From NCBI RefSeq assembly GCF_018991925.1, contig NW_024748849.1:632501-696500 (forward strand): a DNA stretch of 64,000 nucleotides, written 5' to 3'. Of this stretch, positions 28,260-39,214 are shown in pieces; the first letter of the stretch is position 1; every line of letters starts with the position of its first letter. Made by a program: the position numbers and the translations under genes. This DNA is from Homarus americanus. Lineage: Eukaryota; Arthropoda; Malacostraca; Decapoda; Nephropidae. The notes under the pieces are model-generated. The model made no database searches. It had not been told where the DNA came from and saw only the letters and a program-made list of their open reading frames with translations.

Positions 28260-30400
28260 AAGATTGAAGGCACTTTCCATTGTTCTTTGGTATTGGTATA
28301 ATTACTGCTTTCTTCCCTTAAGAGGGATACAACCTCCATTATAAGACATTAAACAAGTCTAACAGGGGCCCTTCTCTCATACCAGCCAGACAGTTAAGGA
28401 TATCATATGTTATTTCATCATCACCGGGTGCCGTAGACTTTCCCCTTTTAAACGCATATAATAACTCGCCTCATTATAGGAACACATGTATCATCCTCCA
28501 GTGTACACTGACTTTATACTAACTCACGCCTAAGTCTATTCTTACTTTATAATGAGGCCTGCACACTCGGGGGTAGTTCGGCAAAACTAGCAGTCCCAAC
28601 CCATTTCCTACTAAGTTGACTGGCCCTGCCCTGTGGGTCAGGGTAGCCGTTGCCCTTGCTTCCAACACCTCCCACTTTATTCACTTCCTTCCATACGTCA
28701 CCCAAGCTCTTGTCTTTAGCGAGTCTCCCTCAAAAGTCTGTCCAGTATTTATTCCTCGCCTCTACACATTTTTGCTGTTTCTATCAGTACTTCCATGATT
28801 TCATTATCATTTGGATTTACACTCCATTCTCTTTGCACCGTTCTAAAGAGTTTACTCCAGCCCTGAACCAATTTGTCTTTAACATACATATTACGTTTTC
28901 CATTATTTATTTCTCCTTTATATTTACCCTTACTTGTCAAAACAGAATCAATAATATGTAATAAATCATCATAAAATATTTCAACATCCTTTGGTATAGT
29001 AGCTCCTCTTTTTTGTCTTCCGGCAACCAATATCTTTTCCGCTTAATTAACTTCTGTATTTTGTTAACATGTACAGTAATTCGTAATGCAAAATGATCAC
29101 CAAGTAAATCCCTAACTATCTCAGCAATCCCTCTTATTCCACATGTATTAAAACATACTGCATGTATGTGGGTAGGCTCATGGTTCCACAATATTTCATT
29201 ATCATCAAACTCCTCCAAGAAATGTAACCATCTCCTTCCATTAATGTTGCTGGATCCCATAGTACCCAGGACTTCGTGTCTAGCATTAACATCATCAACC
29301 AAAATACTAGAAACATTAAATGGGCACTCAGGCATATCATCAATATCCAAACTTTGAGGATTTACGTACATAGATGTTAACAATACATATAGACCTCACT
29401 TGGACGTAGATTTTAACACAAACTTTCAACCCCATTCTGCTTGTCAGCTGTTACCAATTCAACCAGTACATTTTTCCGAACATAAGTTAACAGACCTCTT
29501 GTATTATTTATATCATTAGCTGGTAAACAGAAACATTGATAATAGCTTAAACCCGTCTCTTGTAAGGCTATAACATCCATCTTATACAACAGTGTATACG
29601 TAAGCATGCACATCTGTGGTCCGAGGACGTAAGCTATTTACATTCCATGAAAGTATACTTAAACTAGTGTCCTCCCTATTAACAACAGAAACTAACCTTA
29701 TTCTCTCACTGTTTTTTTAACTCAGGCTAATACCTTATCATGTAATACTTCGGGTATGTCACCCCACCCCACATTTCCGGTCACCCATACCAAAGATATT
29801 TTGTCAGAATTTATCACTATATTATTTTCAACCTTCTTTCATTTTAGTTCAACATACACATTTATATGTTAACAAAATGGTCAATTACCTTCTGGTTGTA
29901 CTCTACTTTTTTCTAAGCATCTGAGTTCAACTATACTACACCATACACATCGTCAATTACCTTATCTTTTGGTGCAGCTCCTGTACCTGTATTACTCTGC
30001 TCCATCCTCTTCTTCCACCCACACGTTCTAAGGTAGAGTTGTCTCCAGCAACTCTTCGTCCTTCCTCCTTTTCCCCCATGCTCTGCTACTGGGCAACACG
30101 CATCTGTGGCTTCTTATTGCAAATTGAGGAACCTATGGCCCCACCACTTGTAACACAGAACAGATTGTTCAATAAACTTTGCAATTCTCCAATATCCTCT
30201 ATTCCAGAAATGAATATCTTCTCCTGAACGTCTCCCTTCATCAAGGCTAACTACCACTTGGTTCTTCTTCTCACCTCGGATTTCGTGTCTCTTTGCCCAT
30301 ACAAATCGTGTAAGAAAATCAGGATCCAGTATAACCGGGTACATGAAGACGATCACCTTGGTGTTTTGTTCTGAGACACTTAAATAAACCTTCACAATTA
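28260..30400 (-). mobile_element. Decayed non-LTR retrotransposon (LINE), minus strand
   Basis: Read on the minus strand, fragments of a LINE appear in the expected order. At 30,395-30,114 there is an ORF1-like piece ending in CYKWWGHRF, which resembles a zinc knuckle whose second Cys has been lost. At 29,613-29,413 is the start of an endonuclease (EEP) domain with DVIALQETG, and at 29,383-28,937 its continuation with DVNARHEVLG and LGDHFALRI, resembling the D-x-N and SDH-like motifs. A linker follows at 29,030-28,749 in another frame. At about 28,450-28,280 are the first blocks of reverse transcriptase (KSTAPGDDEITYDILN and LLDLFN, with a stop). The catalytic RT core is absent. Frameshifts and stops make it inactive. 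It is probably a CR1/Jockey-like element, but the clade is not determined. Confidence 0.75.
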
Positions 30401-31169
30401 CAGGTTGTTGTTGTTAGCAACGCTTCGAGAATCTCACTAGCCAAGGGACTACACAAATATCGTGGTTTAAATAGTTTCTAAGCCTTTTTCCTTTACGAAT
30501 TAGGTTTCCTGATTCTCTCTTATAATTTTTCTTGTATATTATGGCACTGAAATAGTGGCGAGTGATTTGATTGAACAGATGTTAAGTGATTCCCTGACGC
30601 ATTGAGGCTACTGATGAAACGATGCTATGGGCCTAACACTTTTGGTAATAATTCCTTAAAATGAGTTATTTATTTATTTTCGTTTTATTTATTCCTCCTT
30701 ATTATGGACAGTTGATTAATAATGATAATTGGATAAATAAGAAAGGGAGGGATATTTAATAGTGGAAGATTTTTAATTTATTAAAATATTTCCGTACAAC
30801 CGATATACCTTTCGAAATGTTGGCTACACTTTAATTCCATTTTTTTTAGTATTAATTAAATTCTAACATAATAGTAATTTATAAATAAATATATGAAATT
30901 AAATAACAAAGAATATACAAATAAAATACTAGTACTACTACCACTACTAAAGGACGAAACAAAACAGAGGATGAAACACTTAAACAAATCTTGCCAAAAC
31001 ATGAATAGCTACAATACTGTTATTTATACGAGTATTTGCAGTTATGTTGGCTAATCTAGAAAAATTTTCTTGAATATATTGATGTATTACTTATCTAAGA
31101 TTATTCTAGAATGTGTTGCATCATTTTTTTTATGATTTACTTATTATTGAAAGCCTAGATCATCCAGGA
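30401..31169. other. No gene seen; AT-rich spacer
   Basis: Strongly AT-rich unique sequence without coding or repeat structure beyond short A/T runs. Confidence 0.5.
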
Positions 31170-31690
31170 GTTCTCGTTCCAACGTGTAGCGCCTGTGATG
31201 GATGTCCCTAGATGCTCTAGTCTACTGTAGGCGTCTGGCGAGACGTAGAGTATATTATAAAAACTCGAGAGCTGCCAAAGAGGACAGTCAACGGTTTCTT
31301 CTCAGGGTTTAAGGGACAACAAGCTTGGTAGAACAACTGGAGATAATTGTTACGCAAGTACTGTGGAATTTTTGTGATCAATATTAAGTGACCAGACTAA
31401 GGAATTGTACACTAGTATTGTGCTGGTCATATATTCGAAGTGAGAGTTCCAGCTGTTAGACATTACCCTGTGAACAGTGTTGTGAAGAATTATTGACTCT
31501 TAAAGAAGACTACAAGTGTGCTTCTGTGACCTGGTGTAAGTCTACCTGCCTGGTGTTTGTCTGTACACTGACACCGATCGTCGGGAAATACTGAAGACTA
31601 GTGGGAAGCCAGTGTTAATTCGACAACACTTGAGAGATATCTACTGCTTCTGTACATACGATCTTGGCCGCTGGTAACCAGTGATGAAAG
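31170..31690 (+). mobile_element. Dispersed repeat copy 1, possible LTR-type promoter sequence
   Basis: Bases about 31,463-31,680 are repeated with moderate divergence and small indels at 41,699-41,921 in the same orientation. Only in this copy does the sequence extend upstream to TGTAGCGCC (about 31,181) and TATAAAA (31,257-31,263), which looks like the U3/R part of an LTR. Past the homology, TGGTAACCAG could be a primer-binding-site remnant. The LTR reading is inference: no gag or pol sequence is adjacent. Confidence 0.5.
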
Positions 31691-32424
31691 CTGGGTAAGC
31701 GGTGAAAGAGGGGTTGTAGTCAGTACAGTACTTTATGTGCGTAACTCAATTATCTATGCTAAAAGTAGTTATTGTTGAAGAGAGATAATAAAGTAATCTT
31801 ATTTATGTTAACAAAAATACTGTAATAGTTATTTCTAATTGCGTTGCCAGAAATAATGTCGTTTTATTATTGTGAAGGTATTTACACCGACAAGAATATA
31901 GAGGCGTTTTAGTGTTATTGGTGAGTAAATAAAGTGATAATTTTTACGTTCTAAATTACTCCCAGATATTATGAAAGTCTTATTGACCATTAATTATATA
32001 TTTTTAATTAATTGTTGTATAGTGTAGAACGTTAACAATAAGCACAATATAATACGGTCGTTACTACCATACATAGAAATACATGAATACAACGACAATT
32101 TTAAGAGTATAAACAGACATAGACGGATACAATAACCCTTTAAGAGTATAGATAGAAATACAAACGTAGCGTATCTATGAGCGAGTGTGTGTGTGTGTGT
32201 GTGTGTGCCAACTAGCCATTACACAATGAACCATTCAGTAATCTTTCAGAATAACGGCAATAAAATACTTTCCTCGAGTGAAATACAGTCCATGTTCAAG
32301 GCTTATTATAATAATGCAAATGAAACCGAATACTTTTAGCCGTTTAAAGGTATTTTATTTCGAATCAATAATGTTTACAGAACGGGAGAATTGTCGACGT
32401 GATTGTTAACTGTACGCACTCACC

Positions 32425-32602
32425 TTCAGCCAATGAAAATTCTCGATAAAAGTCCTTCAGCCAATTGTGTTCTCTCTATATACGCCAACCAATCAGGTGT
32501 GTTTCTGAATACATATATGTATTTCTTTAGCGAATCAGAGTTTGAGAAGTGGTGTTGAAGCGTGTATAAAAGAGGAATCGTCGGTGAGTCGTCGGTCAGT
32601 GT
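32425..32602 (+). promoter_or_regulatory. Promoter of the VWD gene: three CCAAT boxes, TATA box, initiator
   Basis: CCAAT occurs at 32,430, 32,461 and 32,489, the first two within the repeated string CCTTCAGCCAAT. A TATA box, TATAAAAG, lies at 32,565-32,572. An arthropod-type initiator, TCAGT, lies at 32,596-32,600, about 33 bases after the start of the TATA box, which is the canonical spacing. The transcription start is inferred to be the A at about 32,598. Confidence 0.75.
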
Positions 32603-33119
32603 ACGGCTAGTAATGGGTGCTGCAGGCGGTGAGTTTGCATTGTTTGTGTTGTATTTTAAGTTATACAGCTTAAAGTTTTCTTTTGTTTTGTTGTTTGATT
32701 ATGTCTTTTAATTTAAGATCAAAGTTTATAAACGTTTAGTCATCTGGTTTGATACATAATATAGTAGACGGTTTTGTTTGGCTTGTTATTTCCTTTGGGT
32801 TAGTTCAAAAGCCGGATATGGAAGTTGTACAATGTACATGTTGGTTAATATAAGCTTAAATTTGGTTAGTTTAATGTAGATATCGCCATGTAGATCCCTT
32901 AAGTGTTTTGGTTCATCTTGAATACAAATAGCTGAGTTGCTATAGCAGTTGAAGACTTTACTTTTTCATGACTATTGTTTGAATTGGTGAATAACGGAAT
33001 CCATACACGTTTTAATATTTTTAAAATGGTGATTACTGGAACGTTACTAAATACTGTTGCTGTTCTTTTACATCCTGTAGTAGTGTACTAGCTAAAACGC
33101 GTGGTCTAACCCGCCAGAT
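32598..33119 (+). other. 5' UTR of the VWD gene with one intron and a short uORF
   Basis: Exon 1 (about 32,598-32,628) ends at the donor G|GTGAGT. The next exon begins at 33,081 after CATCCTGTAG. An upstream ATG at 32,613 reads across this junction as MGAAGVVY and then stops at TAG, before the main ATG at 33,120. The first exon therefore appears non-coding for the main protein and may dampen its translation. Confidence 0.6.
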
Positions 33120-36100
33120 ATGAGTATGAGGTGTGTTTTACTGGCGCTCCTGACGGCGGCTGCGGCACAGCCTGAGGGACCTCGGCTGATTAGTGCAAGT
33201 ATGTATAACGATGAATATTTGAGTAATCTTCTGAATTCCTATTGTTAAATTTAAGATGCTTTTAAAATACAAGGAATATACTGCGCTGGACTGGTTTCAT
33301 ATAACTATGTTCATAATAGGTTTTCGGGTCCCTAAATGGATACTTGTTGCAATATACTTCTACTTGTCCACTGCAATCTTTCTTGCATGCTAGAATGTTG
33401 ACTCTTGCTTGTCTATAGTGTACTTGTATAAGATCTAATTTAATAAATGGAAACTGGCATGATTATTTAAGAAAACTTCACTTTAATAATCAATTTGCAA
33501 GTTAAATAAAATGAACTGTCGTGAAATGTTTCATTATTTTTCAACTAACTTCCAGATGTCGGTATCATACAAGTTGACTGCTGCTTCAACGACACCGTGG
33601 TGGATCATGGCCAGGTGGTGTTCAATCTACCCAGCAAATGTCTTCAACTAGTGTGTAACTACGGCAAGATCATCCCTCGCTTCCTGGGTGACCCCGGCAG
33701 AAGTCACTGTAATTTTCTTTATCTTCTGACTACCTTAACTGAATCTATCCACTCTTAAATTGATTAACTTGGCGACTTGTTTATTTTGGTCGCCAATGAA
33801 TCATTATTTTACTAAATATTTCTTTGATTCATATATAGTGGTTCATAGGATTTGTATTAACTTGACTGGTTGGGTTTTAATAATTAAACTAGACGCGGGA
33901 CACTAGGCAACACTGGCTAGAAGTGACCTATTTTAATCTCTAAAAAAAATTGCCTTTGTTAAACGGACTTGGGACCGTTAACCATAGATGCCCACAACTT
34001 ATTGGAAGCTTAGTCTACAACTCCAGATTCCACAGGTTGTGAGTTTGACGGGTTGTTGTACGCTGAGGGAGCAGAGTTGGCGGGTCACTGCGTAGTGATG
34101 CAGTGTACCAGGAAGGGGTGGATTCCCAGAGGTGACATAGACGACTGTTGTAAACACTGCTCTGTATATGACGACCCCCACTTCGTCACCTTCGACGGTT
34201 ATCGGTACGACTGGCACGGCTACTGTAACTACTCCGTGGCTCAGACTGACAGGACTTATAACCCCGAGGCTGGTGTGTTCAGTGACTTTGAGCCGTGTTT
34301 TGGGGGACCTTCCTGCCTCGGACGCTCTACTTTCAAGGACCATAAGCACACCGTGATTTCTTTGGGCCACAGCGTGTTCAACGTGAGTAGACATTCAATT
34401 GGTTTTGGCGTAGAGATTGCAAGAGACGATGTGAGTACAGTGCCCGACCCAGATGATTCATCGAGTAAATATTTTTGTATATGGTATTTGGATAAATTTG
34501 GCACTAAACCTGCATAAAAAAAATACTGAAATTCCTAGTCTTAAGTAGTTACTGTTATCACTTTAAAATTAACTTGATTTGTTTGGTGTATCGCGAACTG
34601 CTTAATGTCTTGCAGTAAGAGGTAATTATTCATGACTAACCAGCGGCCGAAATTAAGTTTACAAAAAAGTTGACAGGTTTTTAACTCTTTAGTTTCTGTA
34701 AATTTCAAGTTATAAAATAAAAGTAAATCACGTTTGTAGGTATGAAAACCTACATTTCCTATTTCAGTAATGTAGTGTTAAGAACTTGTTATATGGTGTA
34801 TTTTGAGGCTTTATCTGTAGGCGAGATCGTGGGGCAGCATCTGCGCTTATGCAGCCCTGGCGGCGGAGTTATTTATTTTGATGGCGGGGAACATAGAGCC
34901 ACGGCCTTGAGGAAGGGATGAACCAATTTCTTTCAGATCCGAGAGCACAGGGGTTCATGTTGTGTGGTATATTAAAAATGAACAATGCCGTTGTCTTTTG
35001 AAAACTTGCAGGGTGACTTTGTCTCTAAATTCGCAATTTGCGTCCATACGAGACCGGCGACAAACGTCATGCTGAAAAGGAAACTGCCGCGAACTGCAGC
35101 AGAGCGCGGTTATTACCCTTGGAAACGCAAAACTAGCGCTCGCTTAAGTGTCTAAAAAACTAAACCTTTGCACAAATGAATATCGAGTAATACCAGGAAC
35201 TCCTCCGCTGCTTAGTCCATATATACTACCCAGAAGTATTAACTTTATATTTTTTAGTCATTTAGTTTGAGACCTACTAAATAAAATTACCGTACGTGAC
35301 TGCCGCTCAAACCTACAGCTACTGGTGAACGGCGACCCCTACGCTGTGCCTCTTGTTGGAGCGGAACCCGTGAGGTGTTCATCCAAAGTTCACCCTGTTC
35401 TGGCGTGGCGCAACGGCCAGTGTACTATGTTACTAGGCTCTTCTAAGCTTATGGTCAGTGATTTAACTTTCGAGCTCTAGATTGATACTGAATCACTGTA
35501 CACCAGTCGCAAAGTTCTCTGAGGGTCCTACAATGAAAAACAAAATTTGAACGTTGCTCCTAGGAAGTTTTATTTCAAGTTTTGGATGTTTATCCACCTG
35601 TAAATACTATGAGGAGTAACTTGCAGTAGTCTGAAGTATTGGGTCTTCGCAACCAGGAATATCAACCATTCCGCGATGACCCAAGCCATGATGCTCCTGG
35701 AGTGTGTTGCCCAGTTGTTGGAGAACTTTGTGGAAGGCGTACTATATAGTTTATTATTGTAGTTGGTGTAACTTTCACAAGGTAAAGGAATAAAGTTTTG
35801 TGACTGAGGAATATTTGACCCCGTAGCTATAAATGGCTGCAGTAACCATTGTGGCCTTGAGGCTTGTAGTATACATTTTTAATTATTAAAATTCGGGTCT
35901 TGCATTAAATTGAGTTAGGCGCCGTATTGAAGTGCATTTATACTGGTTTAATTAAGATAGACCACGGAATATCTCTCCTTGGATTTCCTTAACTCGTAAA
36001 TCTAATGTAAAAATAGTGGGTTTTGTTTAAAATAGCCGCTGTACCTCAGGTGCAGCACTGCCGCCATCGTCTGGACGTGTGGGCTCACCCCACTCACGCA

Positions 36101-38889
36101 GACAACCTGGACGGTCTGTGTGGACACTTCAACTTCTATGATGCTGATGACTTCACTAGCAGGCAGGGCGACGTGCACCCGCTTGAGTACTTGCCGTCCA
36201 CTTTCCCTCATTCCTGGAGGGTGAGATACTTGCTTTTTTTTCTAGACCTTTGACATTCCGCTTGTTAATCAATTTTGAATGGGGAGGTGCTGGACTTTAC
36301 TTGCACCTGACTCGAGGCCAGAAATCGTAATGGAATACAATAATCGGTTCTCCAAATTATGAGAAAGTTGCACCTGACTCTAGGCTTCACTGAGTGTAGT
36401 CCATTATTAGGTTTTGTATTCTGGCCAGGTTTATCTTTTAATAAGGTTACTTTAAGGTGCGCTCTTTGACCGTGGTACACTAGTTCAAGGTGTTACCTTC
36501 TGAGGTGGAGGGAAACTTCAGCCGGTGTTTGTTTCTCATGTTTTTTATTTTCTTCAGACGCTGGACCAGACCGACTACAGATGTCGGCAATGCAAGAGTT
36601 GTCCACCTCCCAGAGTCGTGAGTACTTCTCGCTTGGTTATGAACTTTTCTTCTGAAGTCAACTAAGTAGATAATTACTTTTTTGTCTAGACTAGATTACC
36701 TTCCTTACTTAAACTATATACTTCGAAAGTTATCATGGTTTAAAGTTATTAATAAAATACCAGTCCTCTCAAACCAGGTTTATTACCATATAAAGTATTT
36801 TTATTTGTAATTTTCCTTAAGTAAAACAAAAGCATTGCTGCAAGTTGAATATTTGACTGATGGGATCGATGAGGCTACGAATGGACAATGAGTGGTCAAG
36901 TCTTGTATTACCCTGGTAAGAATTGGCATAAAGCTCCACCAATTGTTTATTCGTATGTTTGTCTCTACAGGAACGTCTGTGCCGAGCTGATGAGCGACAG
37001 CTGGCCAAGTACACGAGTATATGTGAGAAGCACTTGGGGTCCGTCATTGACCGGACCGAAGGGCTCGAAGGCTACCTGGGTGAGCGAGTCCTCCCTACTT
37101 GATACTGTAGGAAGTGGAGGGGATGTAACTGTTGAAATGCTATTGTCGGTAGCTGCCAGAACGAAACTGGCTTGAAGTCTCTCGTATGGTCTTGGCCTAG
37201 TAATTTGGAATACTAACCACGAGAGGTGGCATTCGCATTTCTCTATGTTCACTGTAAGTAACTTCTGAGGTTTACTGAACGTCTTTTCCTCCTCAGAGAC
37301 TTGTGTATTCGACATATGCATGATGTACCAGGATAGGCGGAATGACCGTGAGGTTCAAGATTGGCTCGGAATTTTGCAGAAAAACGTTAACATGGCGCAT
37401 ATGATCATAAATCTACGACTAGGTAAGTGCTGCAGCTACCGCGTGTACAGTAAGTTTATCGTGAACAGCAGCTAGGGACTCGAGAACGTGATTTACTCGC
37501 AGAAAGCGACCTAACATGGCAAACTATAATGAGCTACTCGGTTTATTAGCAGGCAAAATGGAACCTATTTTGGTAAACATGTCAAGCCTTACTTAACTGC
37601 TGTGTAGTTAACTGGAGCATTTTAGATTGTAATGTCGGCTGGAAAAACTATATTCACTTAAAGCATTAACTATGTCAGTGAACTACTGTACTGCTGTTAT
37701 AGTGAGCCTCGCAGCTGGATACTCGCGGTTGTTTCTCGTGTACTCTTCCTGTAGTCTGATCAGTAGATGGTTCCTAACCTTGGAATATATGCCGATGAAA
37801 ATTGTGTATTGCTACAAGAATAGTTCATGTTGGCTAAACCAATTCGTTATTAGACCTTGGTTTATTGAGTTTAAACTACAGTTGACTAATTTATTCTGGA
37901 TTGATGAAATAGTTAATGTAATAACTTGTCTAGTTTTAGTTGACTATCATCTGCCACACAGGTGAATAGGAGCTACCACCATCAACACCACTTCCGACCA
38001 GCCTACTAAACGTAACCGGTATGTTTCTAGTGTTTAGTACAGTCGCCATTTTACCTATTAATCCTATCCAGTGTAATGCTGGGACGAACATGTCTTGACA
38101 TAGGGCATTGTTCAACTGATATAGTTAAACTGTTGCACATGACTAAAATAGAATAAGAACGTATAAATGTTATTTTGTAAGTTTTAATGCAATTAAGGCA
38201 ACGCTTGGTCAAATGTTTCGGAAACAAAAGCTCAAGTAAATAAAAAAATAAGCGTTTAGAGCCCATTATGTATGGTTCCGAACGGAGCTGGTGTCCAGTG
38301 TTGGGCTTCACCCTGGCAGGGTATCTCGAGTAAAAGATTGGATAGTTGGGTTATAAAGCCTGTCATTTTAGGTGGCCCACAAATAATTAATCTTCATTAT
38401 GAAGGTTAACTTTGTATTTGTTTGTACACTTGTTAAAATTGCAGGATAAATCTCTAATGGTGTCTACGTTTTGCATTTTTAAGTAGACTAAATTTGTCTG
38501 TTGGTGTATGTAAGCGTTCCATCGCAAACTCCCACTAAAAATATCCTTGTTCTCTTGGCGTGGTGACAGTGGAGAGCTGCAAGTGTGTGGTGACGATCCG
38601 GCCAGCGGTGTCGACGATGGCTCAGCAGGCGCCCAGACTGAAGGAGATCCTGGAGGACCTGCACGAGGCTGTCAAGAAGTACGGCCCCTTAGACTCTCTC
38701 ACCATTATCTCTTCCCGCAGTGCATCCCGTAAACTAAGGAAGTTGCTGAGGATCCTACGGAAGATAGCAAACTCCGTAGACACCGTTTGGAAGTGGCTTA
38801 ATCGTATTTTTCGCCGGAGACCCAGGAGCGAGGATGTTGTAGATTTGTGTCCAATTGTTATCTTGCAACAAACTAAAAGATATTATTGA
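33120..38889 (+). CDS. Secreted VWD-C8 domain protein with cationic amphipathic C-terminus
   Basis: Nine coding exons with consensus GT-AG borders and matching phases: 33,120-33,198; 33,556-33,708; 34,036-34,382; 35,319-35,453; 36,050-36,220; 36,558-36,617; 36,971-37,079; 37,297-37,422; 38,570-38,889. They total 1500 nt, or 499 residues and a stop. Order: signal peptide (MSMRCVLLALLTAAAAQ); two Cys-rich VWC-like modules (CCFNDT..., CCEFDG...CCKHC); a VWD domain (residues about 140-300) with DDPHFVTFDG at its start and GLCGHFNFYDADDF at its end, the Ca-binding signatures of the family; then a C8-like part with spaced Cys and ETCVFDIC. No TIL module follows. The last exon is unlike known VWD proteins: a Lys/Arg-rich amphipathic helix (RKLRKLLRILRKI) and WKWLNRIFRRR. 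VWC-VWD-C8 layouts occur in crossveinless-2/BMPER-, kielin- and hemolectin-like proteins; the exact family is open. An extracellular role is likely. Confidence 0.85.
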
Positions 38890-39049
38890 CGCGGCGGAGG
38901 AGTTGTTGAAGATCAGGGCAGAGATGGACACGGACGACCAGACGATGCTGGAAGTGAAGCTGGACATTGAAGAAACATTAAAGGTTGCAGGAGACGCCTT
39001 GGTCCTGGTGACTACCGTAGATGTTGAAATAAAAGGAATCCCTTGTTGA
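38843..39049 (+). pseudogene. Out-of-frame C-terminal extension of the VWD gene (+1 frame)
   Basis: The annotated frame stops at TGA 38,887-38,889. From about 38,843 the +1 frame is open to TGA at 39,047 and reads like real protein: LKDIIDAAEELLKIRAEMD, then acidic and helix-forming sequence, ending VEIKGIPC. There is no room for an intron. Either one base has been gained here (allele, mutation or assembly error), or the ribosome shifts +1, or this is 3' UTR that was once coding. Confidence 0.5.
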
Positions 39050-39188
39050 GGTCGCTAGCCTTAATGTTTTGGCCCTTCTACCCTTGAAGTTTACCTTGCA
39101 GATATTTATTTTAAAGATTTAGAACTAGTCTAGTTTAAGTTTGTGAAAGTTGTGAACATTTTTATGTGAACTTGTTAAGTTTTTGGCG

Positions 39189-39194
39189 AATAAA
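39189..39194 (+). terminator. Poly(A) signal AATAAA of the VWD gene
   Basis: First AATAAA after the stop codon, 300 bases downstream, followed by a T-rich stretch (GTTCCTGATTTTTTC) that suits a downstream element. Confidence 0.6.
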
Positions 39195-39214
39195 ACCTGT
39201 TACTTCACAAACTT

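Noticed and set aside
36036..36049. Earlier acceptor AAATAG at 36,035 for the fifth coding exon of the VWD gene
   Set aside because: It breaks the reading frame from the previous phase-0 donor; the CTCAG at 36,049 keeps the frame and the VWD consensus.
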